This document shows positions 15,037 through 22,700 of a stretch of DNA of 25,587 nt, piece by piece. The DNA is from 2011-GWA2-47-8b sp964361325 (lineage in GTDB: Bacteria > Patescibacteriota > Minisyncoccia > UBA6257 > WO2-44-18). The DNA lies in the NCBI GenBank assembly GCA_964361325.1, contig CAYHZT010000008.1, positions 1 to 25,587 of the forward strand, read 5' to 3'. A program made the translations under genes and the position numbers. Position 1 is the first letter of the stretch, and every line of letters begins with the position of its first letter. The notes below the pieces were generated by a model that was given only the letters and a program-made list of their open reading frames with translations, did no database searches and was not told where the DNA came from.

Positions 15037-15345
15037 TTGGCTAATGGGCAGTATCGCGGGGAAGCGTCCGAGGAGCTGACAAAGATTTACCATGACGCCT
15101 TCAAAGAGGGGATCTGGATTCAGGAAATTGCCTCCGACCAGGGTCGTTATCTTGCCGTCGCCGGAAAAATAGAAAAGTTGGAAAAGTGGGGCAAGCAAAT
15201 GAAGCGAAAAATAAACTTTAAAAAAATTGATTTAAATTTGGCCGAAGTCATTCATTTCGGTCTTGGCGTGCCGGGTAGCGGCAGAACTCGGGAAAGCGCC
15301 TGCAAAGACGCAGTGGCCAAACTAAAAATTCTGCACCGCGGTTAA
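15037..15345 (+). CDS. Orphan 102-aa hypothetical protein with strong Shine-Dalgarno site
   Basis: Not recognised. Soluble, Lys-rich, about 102 residues: an N-terminal part (GQYRGEASEELTKIYHDAF), a middle predicted helix (IEKLEKWGKQMKRKINFKKIDL), and a Gly-rich C-terminal part (VIHFGLGVPGSGRTRESACKDAVAKL) that has a GxGxxGSGRT loop but no convincing P-loop. The start is TTG at 15037, seven bases after AAGGAG (15024-15029). This is one of only four genes in the window with a clear Shine-Dalgarno site. It has its own promoter and terminator, so it is a single-gene unit between infC and ssrA-smpB. Confidence 0.65.
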   Translation: MANGQYRGEASEELTKIYHDAFKEGIWIQEIASDQGRYLAVAGKIEKLEKWGKQMKRKINFKKIDLNLAEVIHFGLGVPGSGRTRESACKDAVAKLKILHRG

Positions 15346-15359
15346 TTCCGCGGTTTTTT
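15335..15359 (+). terminator. Intrinsic terminator of orphan gene 15037
   Basis: ACCGCGG (15335-15341), TTAATT loop, CCGCGGT (15348-15354), then a T run to 15359. The stem begins inside the last codons of the gene. Confidence 0.88.
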
Positions 15360-15386
15360 ATTCGGCAAATATCGTCGTTCTCCTTC

Positions 15387-15414
15387 GCCAAGCCTGCCAG
15401 CTGGCGGGCTTGGC
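15387..15414. repeat. 28-base near-perfect intergenic palindrome
   Basis: GCCAAGCCTGCCAG is followed directly by its inverted partner CTGGCGGGCTTGGC; only one position is a G-T wobble. It lies between two terminators without coding function. The CCTGCC core recalls the palindromes inside the Mur ligase and argS genes. Confidence 0.7.
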
Positions 15415-15446
15415 TTCGGATGGACACTTCTTCGCCTCAATCAAAA

Positions 15447-15482
15447 GAAAAACTCCTCTTTATAAGTAAAGAGGAGTTTTTC
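15447..15482. terminator. Bidirectional intrinsic terminator downstream of ssrA
   Basis: GAAAAACTCCTCTTTA (15447-15462) and TAAAGAGGAGTTTTTC (15467-15482) form a perfect 16-bp stem with a 4-base loop and run of T's on either strand. It ends the smpB-ssrA transcript, 44 bases beyond the tmRNA 3' end. Confidence 0.9.
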
Positions 15483-15525
15483 TCAGTGCTGCGCACTTCG
15501 AAGCTTCCGTAAGGAAGCGAATAAG

Positions 15526-15826
15526 TGGAAGTGGCCGGAGTTGAACCGGCATCCAAAATATTTCTTAAATACCATCGACAAGTTTAAATTTTGCTCCGGT
15601 TTAGTTTAATCCCGATTGATACGAAGCGAACCAATCTGGGACGAGTCCTAAATATGACACCGGTGATGGTCCGATAGGACATCAGACCGCCGATGGCTTA
15701 CGCAGTTAAGCGTAGGCTAATGCCAATTTTTGGTTAGCAGTTAAATTGTTTGCCAAAGTTTTACGAGGTTCGGCAACTCGACCTGCAGTATTTTAGAAGG
15801 GTATTCTGTCGAAGCCCGTCACTCCC
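15526..15826 (-). ncRNA. ssrA: Transfer-messenger RNA (tmRNA)
   Basis: A 301-nt one-piece tmRNA. The 5' end GGGAGTGACGGGCTTCGACA and 3' end GCCGGTTCAACTCCGGC-CACTTCC-A form the tRNA-like part: acceptor GGGAGTG/CACTTCC (one G-U pair), T stem GCCGG/CCGGC with loop TTCAACT, discriminator A at 15526. CCA is not encoded. The resume codon GCA is at 15753-15751 and the reading frame gives a 15-residue tag ANNLTANQKLALAYA ending in TAA. It rescues ribosomes stuck on stop-less messages and tags the product for proteolysis. smpB lies directly upstream on the same strand, sharing one base. A 6-bp GTAA hairpin (15503-15518) lies in the 3' trailer. Confidence 0.95.
15706..15753 (-). other. tmRNA proteolysis-tag reading frame
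   Basis: On the minus strand, 15 sense codons starting GCA AAC AAT and ending TTA GCC TAC GCT TAA. The peptide ANNLTANQKLALAYA has the Ala-Asn start and small hydrophobic end (ALAYA) usual for degradation tags. Confidence 0.9.
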
Positions 15827-16269
15827 TATTCTTTTAATGTTCGCCGGATCTCGCGTTGAGCCTCTCTCTTTTTGATTGTTTCGCGCTTCTCGTATTTGCG
15901 CTTGCCTCTTGCCAATCCCAGCTCAACCTTGATTCGGCCGCCTTTATTATACAACTTTAATGGCACAACTGTCAATCTTTCCGATTGTAATTTCTCTATC
16001 AAGTATTTAATCTCCGATTTTTTCAACAAAAGCCGGCGCGATCTGGCGGGCTCATAACCCTCCGGAGTATTTTTCGGCTGATAAGGAGGAATGTCGGCGT
16101 TAGTCAGCCAAATCTGCCCGTCTTTTACGGTCGCGAAAGCGCCGGTCAAATTTCCTCGGCCGCCCTTCAATGCTTTTACTTCATAGCCCTTTAGCTCTAT
16201 TCCCGCTTCAAAAGTTTCCAGAATTTCGTAATTGAAGTACGCTTTTCGGTTTTCTGATAACGCGTTCAT
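15826..16269 (-). CDS. smpB: SsrA-binding protein SmpB
   Basis: A 147-aa RNA-binding protein that carries tmRNA to stalled ribosomes. Hallmarks: NRKAYFNYEILETFEAGIEL, GYEVKALKGGRGNLTGAF, IPPYQPKN, RRLLLKKSEI, and the basic C-terminal tail GLARGKRKYEKRETIKKRE that reads the empty mRNA channel. The start is ATG at 16269; frames extending farther upstream add an unrelated hydrophobic stretch and would cross the promoter region. The TAG stop occupies 15828-15826, and its final G is base 1 of tmRNA. Both genes must be on one transcript, with RNase P cutting inside the stop codon. Confidence 0.96.
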   Translation of the reverse strand: MNALSENRKAYFNYEILETFEAGIELKGYEVKALKGGRGNLTGAFATVKDGQIWLTNADIPPYQPKNTPEGYEPARSRRLLLKKSEIKYLIEKLQSERLTVVPLKLYNKGGRIKVELGLARGKRKYEKRETIKKREAQREIRRTLKE

Positions 16270-16272
16270 GTT

Positions 16273-16299
16273 TTGAGTATATCTCAAAAGGGTTATACT
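16273..16299. promoter_or_regulatory. Overlapping divergent -10 elements for smpB and nuclease gene
   Basis: The 40-base gap between the two divergent starts holds TATACT on the plus strand (16294-16299; ATG 10 bases on) and TATACT on the minus strand (16281-16276; smpB ATG 6 bases on). Both would give very short or no leaders. TTGAG-TATAT-CTCAA (16273-16287) is an inverted repeat overlapping the minus -10 box and could be an operator. Good -35 boxes are not seen. Confidence 0.45.
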
Positions 16300-16309
16300 A
16301 AATAATATT

Positions 16310-17020
16310 ATGAAATACAAAGACGGCATCATTCGCCTGTCCCCTTCGACCCTCAACGTGTTTTTGGAATGCCAAAAATGTTTTTGGCTGGGACAAGTAA
16401 AAGAGATACATCGGCCCAGGGGGATTTTTCCGTCTCTTCCAGGCGGAATGGATCTTTTGATTAAGAAATATTTTGATAGATTCCGGGCGATGGGTAAATT
16501 GCCACCGGAACTTGAAGGGAAAATTGACGTGGAACTTTTTCCCGATGCCGAGCTTCTGAATAAATGGAGGAACTGGCGAAGCGCGCTTGCCTACCAAGAT
16601 CCGGAAACCGGCGCGGTTTTAAGCGGGATGCTGGATGATTTAGGGGTGCAGAAAACCGGAGAGAACGGCGAATTATTCGGAAGCGCGAAATATGTGCCAC
16701 TGGATTATAAAACCCGGGGATTTGACGTGAAAGAAGGCGGAGAAAATTTTTATAAAAATCAGCTTAATTGCTACGGTCTATTGGTTCGTGAAAACGGAAT
16801 GCCGCCGGCCGGGCACGCGTATCTGCTCTACTATATCCCCAGAGAAGTTTCCGAAAAAGGAGTTACGAAATTTGAAGTAGTGCCCAAAAGAGTGGAAATT
16901 AATCCTGACGAGGCATTGAAGGTCTTTCGTAGCGCGGTGAATTTAATCAAGGGACCTATGCCAAAAACCCACAGCGAATGCGAGTACTGCGCCTGGGGGA
17001 ATGATTTCTTGACGGACTAA
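16310..17020 (+). CDS. PD-(D/E)XK nuclease-family protein (RecB/Cas4-like)
   Basis: A 236-aa protein of the PDDEXK_1/RecB-nuclease type. Visible: LSPSTLNVFLECQKCFWL at the N-terminus, the nuclease core GMLDD...YVPLDYKTRG with DxK, a following QLNCYGLLV helix (QxxxY), and C-terminal ECEYC. The N-terminal CxxC (ECQKC) and C-terminal CxxC could hold an iron-sulfur cluster or zinc, as in Cas4 and AddB, though the Cys spacing differs from the 1+3 pattern. No CRISPR array or cas genes are in the window, so a stand-alone repair or RNA/DNA-processing role is more likely than adaptation. Its TAA overlaps the argS ATG by one base. Confidence 0.8.
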   Translation: MKYKDGIIRLSPSTLNVFLECQKCFWLGQVKEIHRPRGIFPSLPGGMDLLIKKYFDRFRAMGKLPPELEGKIDVELFPDAELLNKWRNWRSALAYQDPETGAVLSGMLDDLGVQKTGENGELFGSAKYVPLDYKTRGFDVKEGGENFYKNQLNCYGLLVRENGMPPAGHAYLLYYIPREVSEKGVTKFEVVPKRVEINPDEALKVFRSAVNLIKGPMPKTHSECEYCAWGNDFLTD

Positions 17021-18585
17021 TGATCGGCCATATAAAAACAGTAATTGAAAAAGCGATTGGCAAAGCCGCCAAATTTTCTATAACGGCTTCGGAGAAGCCG
17101 GAGTTTGGGCATTATTCAACAAACGCGGCTTTTTTCGTGAAAGAAGATCCGGTCAAAATTGCCGAGAAAATCAAAAAAGAAGGCATCAATTTTTTTGAAA
17201 AAGTTGAAGTAAAAGGAAAATTCATCAATATCTGGATTTCAAAAAACGCGCTGATCAAAGAGTTGGCGGAAGTGCTGAAATTAAAGAAATTGTCGTCCTT
17301 AAGGGGCGGGAAAATTAATATTGAGTTTATTTCGGCAAACCCGACCGGGCCGCTGACGATGGCGAACGGCCGCGGCGGATTTTTGGGCGATGTTCTTGCG
17401 AATGTTTTAGAGCGTGTTGGTTATAAAGTAACGCGCGAGTATTACGTGAATGACGCAGGCAATCAAATCAAGCTTTTGGGCGAAAGTATTTTGGCGGCGC
17501 TTGGAAAAGCGGAACCGAAAGAAGAACACTATAAGGGAGATTATATAAAAACTCTCGCGGAGAGTTTAAAATCCAAAATCCCTGCCTCACCGGCAGGCAG
17601 GCAAATTTCAAATTCCAAAAATTTAGACGCGGAGGCGGTCGGACGTTTAGCGGCAAACAATTTACTCAAGGGCATTAAAAAATCCGTCAAAGAAGTGGGT
17701 ATCAAGTTTGACGGCTGGTTTTCCGAATACCAGAATTTATACAAGAAAGGAGAATTGAAAAAAGTTTTAGCGTTTTTAGAAAAAAATGGCTTTGTTTCCG
17801 AGCGGGAGGGGGCGAAGTGGCTGGCTGATCACGTTTTGGTAAAATCCGACGGACAACCGACTTATTTTTTGGCGGATTTGGCCTATCACTACGATAAATT
17901 TATTAAACGCAAATTTGATTGCGCCATAGATATTTGGGGAGCCGACCATCACGGGTATATTGATAGATTAAAAACCGGAGTAGGTGCGTTGGGTATTGAC
18001 CCCGGCAAATTAAAGATACTTATTACTCAATTAGTGCGTCTTGTTGAAAACGGCAAAGAAGTGCGAATGTCCAAGCGTGCGGGCGAATTTGTTACTTTGG
18101 ATGAATTAATTAAAGAAGTCGGCAAGGACGCCGCCCGGTTTTTCTTTTTAATGCATTCACCGGAAACTCATATGGATTTTGATTTGGCATTGGCCAAAGA
18201 GAAATCCGCGAAGAACCCCGTCTATTACGCGCAATACGCCTACGTGAGATGCAATTCGATTTTGAAAAAAGCAAAATCGAAAAGAATTATGAATTACGAA
18301 TTAGGAATTAAGAATTTAGAAACCGAAAGCGAACTCAATTTATTGAAAGAATTAGTGAAATTGCCGGATGTGATTCAGCAGACAGCGGAAGATTACCAAG
18401 TAAGCCGTCTCGCCCGCTATTCTTTGGAAGTCGCTCGAGCGTTGAATAATTTTTACGAGAAAGAACGAGTGATTGACCAGAGTGGCAATGTTTCGGAGGC
18501 GCGGCTGGCGTTGGTTTCGGCGACGCGCCGTATTTTGGGCGAAGCATTCGATGTTTTAGGCATTGAAAAGCCGATAAAAATGTAA
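17020..18585 (+). CDS. argS: Arginyl-tRNA synthetase
   Basis: A 521-aa class I synthetase, shorter than the usual 550-590. ISANPTGPL precedes the HIGH site, which normally reads HVGH; here it is TMAN (residues 113-116), so both His are lost. The catalytic loop RMSKRAG (349-355) and the C-terminal DALR anticodon-binding domain (YEKERVID, ARLALVSATRRILGEAFDVLGI) are intact. HIGH degeneracy is, to my knowledge, seen in other CPR ArgS proteins, so the enzyme is probably active. Two inserted segments are visible: a palindrome giving PASPAGRQ (about 187-195) and a five-unit 7-bp repeat giving IMNYELGIKN (about 422-433). It overlaps the nuclease gene by one base (TAATG). Confidence 0.93.
   Translation: MIGHIKTVIEKAIGKAAKFSITASEKPEFGHYSTNAAFFVKEDPVKIAEKIKKEGINFFEKVEVKGKFINIWISKNALIKELAEVLKLKKLSSLRGGKINIEFISANPTGPLTMANGRGGFLGDVLANVLERVGYKVTREYYVNDAGNQIKLLGESILAALGKAEPKEEHYKGDYIKTLAESLKSKIPASPAGRQISNSKNLDAEAVGRLAANNLLKGIKKSVKEVGIKFDGWFSEYQNLYKKGELKKVLAFLEKNGFVSEREGAKWLADHVLVKSDGQPTYFLADLAYHYDKFIKRKFDCAIDIWGADHHGYIDRLKTGVGALGIDPGKLKILITQLVRLVENGKEVRMSKRAGEFVTLDELIKEVGKDAARFFFLMHSPETHMDFDLALAKEKSAKNPVYYAQYAYVRCNSILKKAKSKRIMNYELGIKNLETESELNLLKELVKLPDVIQQTAEDYQVSRLARYSLEVARALNNFYEKERVIDQSGNVSEARLALVSATRRILGEAFDVLGIEKPIKM
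17579..17602. repeat. In-frame palindromic insert in argS
   Basis: CCTGCCTCACCGGCAGGCAGG is a near palindrome, read in frame as PASPAGRQ. Same reading frame relative to the palindrome as the copy in the Mur ligase gene. The flanking protein segment is a variable loop before LAANNLLKGIKKS. Confidence 0.75.
18283..18317. repeat. Heptanucleotide tandem repeat within argS
   Basis: Five 7-base units of form N-GAATTA (agaatta, tgaatta, cgaatta, ggaatta, agaattt). Because 7 is not a multiple of 3, the units give a non-repeating peptide, RIMNYELGIKNL, in a poorly conserved spot between the catalytic and anticodon-binding domains. Unit gain or loss would shift the frame. Confidence 0.75.
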
Positions 18586-18591
18586 TATGAT
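18563..18591 (+). promoter_or_regulatory. Promoter of orphan membrane gene 18619
   Basis: TTGAAA (18563-18568), 17 bases, TATGAT (18586-18591), overlapping the end of argS. The expected leader is about 21 bases and includes the Shine-Dalgarno site. Confidence 0.6.
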
Positions 18592-18618
18592 AGTTCTGTT
18601 CTTTGAAAGGATTGCGGC

Positions 18619-18900
18619 ATGTTGATCGCCGTGCTCTGCGCGTTTTGGTTGGTTTTCGGACTGGCCAATTATGGAATGTTGAAAGGATTTTGGAAGAATT
18701 TCTATTCATTCAGCGATAACGCCAAATATGTTCAATACACAAGCCACGAAGAAAATTTTGTCGTTTTAACGAGCCTTCTCGGTCCATTTTCTTTCGTGTC
18801 CACGTTAGTTTTTCGAGCATGCAACGCAGGCGGAGGCAGGATGTTCAACTTTTGTTTCCGAATGCCTTCGAATCTTTGCGAAAAAAATAAACCCCGATAA
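18619..18900 (+). CDS. Orphan 93-aa membrane protein
   Basis: Not recognised. It begins with a membrane helix or signal anchor (MLIAVLCAFWLVFGLANYGML), then a polar segment, then a second hydrophobic helix (FVVLTSLLGPFSFVSTLVF) and a Cys-containing basic tail. AAAGGA (18606-18611) lies seven bases before the ATG. It has its own promoter at 18563 and a terminator whose stem contains the stop codon. Gene-like signals support expression, but there is no family match I can name; the lower half of the protein has low-information content, so a shorter or spurious product is possible. Confidence 0.5.
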   Translation: MLIAVLCAFWLVFGLANYGMLKGFWKNFYSFSDNAKYVQYTSHEENFVVLTSLLGPFSFVSTLVFRACNAGGGRMFNFCFRMPSNLCEKNKPR

Positions 18901-18912
18901 ATATCGGGGTTT
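18889..18912. terminator. Intrinsic terminator, probably bidirectional
   Basis: AAACCCCGAT (18889-18898) pairs with ATCGGGGTTT (18903-18912) around a 4-base loop; followed by T's on + and by T's on - as well. It separates the convergent genes at 18619 and 18929. Confidence 0.9.
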
Positions 18913-18928
18913 TTTTATTGAAACAATT

Positions 18929-19654
18929 TTATTTGAATTTTAGGGCTACGCCGACGCTTGCCATAATTCGGTCGTCGTTTTCCGTCAGCCGGTAATGAGC
19001 ATCGCTAAAAAGCGAAACGTTTTTGTAAATTGAATAAGAAATCTCAGCCCTCGCGCCGTAAAGGAATTTATTGTTGTCAGTTTGAGCGTAAGGAGAAATT
19101 TCCAGTCGTGTTTTCTGCCAGTTAAATATCCCCTTAATCGCCAATTCAAACCTAGCACTAGGTTCGTTGTTAGAGTAAATGGTTTTAAACTCCATCGGAT
19201 GGGTGTTGGCGAGGAAAATCTTTGGCAGTAAATGAAAATTATCGTAAAAATTCCAGTCGGCCATCAACCAATCCTGACGCTCGCCTCCGAATGGGGAGTT
19301 TTGATCGGCGTTGTGCCAGCTGTGATGTCCGTAACCAACCTCAACATCTTTTAAAAGATTATAATGCAATTCGGCAATCATACCCACGCGCGCTATATGA
19401 TTTTGATCTGAATACCAGAAGTAGGGATAGGCATCTAAATTTAGCGAATTATTTAAACGAAAATGAGCCAATAAGCCGGCTTCCGCAAGAGCGGAGACGT
19501 CATAATTCGTATAGTCTTGTTTTATGAGGTCGGGTTCATCGTTAACGAGGAAGGATTTTATTCTGATCTCACCCGACATTGCCCAGTCATTTTCTTGGGC
19601 CGAGAGTGGCGAGGCTGCGGCCAGCAGGATCGCAAGTACCGACAATACTTTCAT
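18929..19654 (-). CDS. Secreted beta-barrel-like outer-membrane-type protein
   Basis: A 241-aa protein with a clear Sec signal peptide (MKVLSVLAILLAAASPLSAQ, cleavage near residue 19-20). The mature part has alternating hydrophobic/polar strands rich in Tyr, Phe and Trp, for example FRLNNSLNLDAYPYFWYSD, ARFELAIKGIFNW, TRLEISPYAQTD and GARAEISYSIYKNVSLFSD, and ends GVALKFK with Phe next to last. This is the pattern of a small outer-membrane beta barrel (perhaps 10-12 strands). I cannot name a family. AAGGAA lies six bases before the ATG and a promoter at 19687. An outer-membrane-like protein is unexpected in a bacterium that otherwise looks like the monoderm CPR. Confidence 0.7.
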   Translation of the reverse strand: MKVLSVLAILLAAASPLSAQENDWAMSGEIRIKSFLVNDEPDLIKQDYTNYDVSALAEAGLLAHFRLNNSLNLDAYPYFWYSDQNHIARVGMIAELHYNLLKDVEVGYGHHSWHNADQNSPFGGERQDWLMADWNFYDNFHLLPKIFLANTHPMEFKTIYSNNEPSARFELAIKGIFNWQKTRLEISPYAQTDNNKFLYGARAEISYSIYKNVSLFSDAHYRLTENDDRIMASVGVALKFK

Positions 19655-19686
19655 ACAGTGTTCCTTAATGTAAAATAACTGGAATG

Positions 19687-19715
19687 ATTATAAATTTGTT
19701 TGAAAATATAAGCAA
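19687..19715 (-). promoter_or_regulatory. Promoter of the beta-barrel-like gene
   Basis: On the minus strand TTGCTT (19715-19710), 17 bases, TATAAT (19692-19687). The leader is about 26 bases with the Shine-Dalgarno-like AAGGAA at 19666-19661. Confidence 0.6.
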
Positions 19716-19771
19716 ATTCTAATAGACTGTTGTTATATCATATTAGATAAATAGACCATTATTATATTCAT

Positions 19772-22700
19772 ATGCTAGATAAACTTAAGCAGTTTAATCT
19801 TCCGGAATTAGAGGAAAAAGTTCTCAAATTCTGGAAAGATAATGATGTTTTTAGAAAGTCGGTAGCTCTTCGGCAATCTCCCGCCACTAAAACCAAGGCG
19901 GGTAGGCAGGGCAAAAAAGCGAAACCCTTTCGCTTTTTTGAAGGGCCGCCGACGGCGAATGGTCGGCCGGGTATTCACCACATTCTGGCCCGGTCATTCA
20001 AGGACATTATTTTGCGCTATAAAACAATGCGAGGATATTACGTCATCCGCAAAGCCGGATGGGATACCCATGGGTTGCCGGTTGAGTTGGAAGTCGAGAA
20101 AAAATTGGGAATCAAAAATAAGTCGGAGATAGAAAAGTTCGGCATCGCGGAATTTAACAGCCAGTGTAAAATGTCCGTTTGGACATATAAAAGCGAGTGG
20201 GAGAAATTTACGAATCGAATTGGTTTCTGGTTGGATCTAGAAAACCCTTATGTCACATACGATAACAAATATATGGAAAGTTTGTGGTGGGTGTTTTCTG
20301 AAATTGCCAAACGGGGGCTTCTCAAAAAACTTTTCAAAGTCGTACCTTGGTGTCCTCGCTGTCAGACGCCGCTTTCCAGCCACGAACTCGGCCAGCCCGG
20401 CGCCTACAAGCTTACGAATGACCCATCGGTGTATGTAAAATTCCTAATCAAAGAAGGTAAAGCGAAAAAGAAAGGCAACGAATATCTTCTGGTCTGGACG
20501 ACCACGCCCTGGACATTGCCGGCCAATGTCTCGGTGGCGGTCAACCCCGGCCTGACCTATACGAAATTCAAAGTGGGCGATGATTTCTATTGGAGCTACA
20601 ACGCTCCGCCGAAACTTGATGGCAAGGAGATAGAGGTGGTGGAAAAACTTTCCGGCAAGAAATTAGTCGGAAAAAAATACGAACCGCTTTATGAAAATGA
20701 GGGAACGCACGAAGTAATCGCCGCCGCATTTGTTTCCACGGAAGAGGGGACGGGACTGGTGCACATCGCTCCGGCTTTCGGAGAAGATGATTTGAAAGCG
20801 GCCGGTAATGCTTCGGTGCCGTTTACTATTGATGATCGCGGCTTGGTAAAGAAGGGGCTGCCGGGCGCAGGCAAATTTATCAAAGAGGCCGACAACGACA
20901 TAATAGCCGATCTGGAAAAACGCGGCCTTCTTTACCACCGGAGTACGATAGAACACGAATACCCGTTCTGCTGGCGTTGTTCTACGCCGCTTATCTATTT
21001 CGCCCGTGATTCCTGGTTTATAGAAATGAGCAAATTGCGGGAGGAGGTACTTGCTTCCAATAAAAAGATCAACTGGGTACCGGAGCATATAAAAGAAGGC
21101 CGTTTTGGTGAATGGTTGCGCGATATAAAAGACTGGGCGATTTCCCGAGAGCGTTATTGGGGTACGCCGTTACCTATCTGGGAATGCGAAAAGTGCAAAC
21201 ATCAAAAAGTTATCGGCGGCCTAAGCGAGTTGGGCGAAAAATCATATTCGCAAAACCAATATTTCACGATGCGCCACGCCGAATCGGATCATAATTTAAA
21301 GAATCTCATTTCTTCCGGGCCGGAAACCGGAAGTAAGGTCTCCAAATTGACTGCCAAAGGAAAGGCGCAGGTTGAAAAATCAGGCCAGGCGTTAAAAAAA
21401 TACAAACTGGATTTAATAATTTACTCTCCTTACGTGCGTACTCGGGAAACGGCGAAAATCGTTTCTAAAATTACAGGCGCTAAAATCATAATGGATAAAC
21501 GGCTCGTGGAACTCAATACGGGTGTTTTTAACGGAAGGCCGGTCTCCGAACATCAAAAATTTTTTAGCAACCGTCTGGAGAGCTTCACTAAAACGCCCAG
21601 CGGAGGAGAAAACCTGAATGACGTTAAAAAGCGAATGATGAATTTTTTAAGAGAAATAGATTCTCAATATCAAAATAAAAATATTCTAATTGTCAGCCAC
21701 GGCGATCCGCTTTGGATGTTGGCCGGCGCGGTTCGCGGATTGTCCAATGAAGAAATTTTAAAGCACGAATATCCGGAAGTCGGCCGTTGGAGCGAATTGC
21801 CTTTTCCTAATTGGCCGTTTAATCGCGAGGGCGAGCTGGATTTACACCGCCCGTTTATAGATGAAGTTTATTTGCGCTGTTCTGAATGCGATTCCAAAAT
21901 GAAGCGCGTTAAAGAAGTGGCGGATGTCTGGTTTGATTCCGGCGCGATGCCGTTCGCTCAATGGCATTATCCATTCGAAAATAAAAAACTTATCGACAGT
22001 GGAGCTCAATTTCCGGCCGATTATATCACTGAAGCGGTTGATCAAACACGAGGATGGTTTTATACGTTACTGGCTGTCTCGACATTATTGAACCGGGACT
22101 TGCCGTATAAAAATGTCATTTCTCTCGGGCATGTTTTGGATAAAAATGGCCAGAAAATGTCTAAATCCAAAGGTAATGTGGTTGATCCATGGCAAATGTG
22201 CCAAAAATACGGGGCAGATGTTTTGAGATGGTATTTTTATACGGTTAATCCTCCGGGCGAGCCGAAGCGTTTTGATGAAAATGATTTGCGTAAGACTTTC
22301 AATAAACTTTTTATGTTACTTTATAACTCTTTTGTTTTTTATTCGACTTACGGCAAGGAAAAGCACAAATCAATCAAAGTTCTGGATAATTGGATCATCG
22401 ACCGGCTCAATGAAACCACCGGCATGGTTACCGCGAATTTGGAGGCATACGCAATCGGCGACGCGGCCCAAGAAATCGAAGCGTTAGTGGATGACTTGTC
22501 TCGTTGGTATATAAGGCGTTCAAGAAAAAATGTTTCCGGCAAGACATTAAAATTAGTTTTAGATGGCATTGCAAAGATGATGGCTCCGTTCGCTCCATTT
22601 TTTGCGGAAGCTCTCTGGTTATCGTTGGGAAATAAAAATTCGGTCCATCTGCAAGATTGGACAACCGTGAATAAGAAGGCGATTAGCGCAAATCCAATGA

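Noticed and set aside
16310..17020. Cas4 as part of a CRISPR system
   Set aside because: No CRISPR repeats or cas genes in the window and the Cys pattern is not that of typical Cas4.
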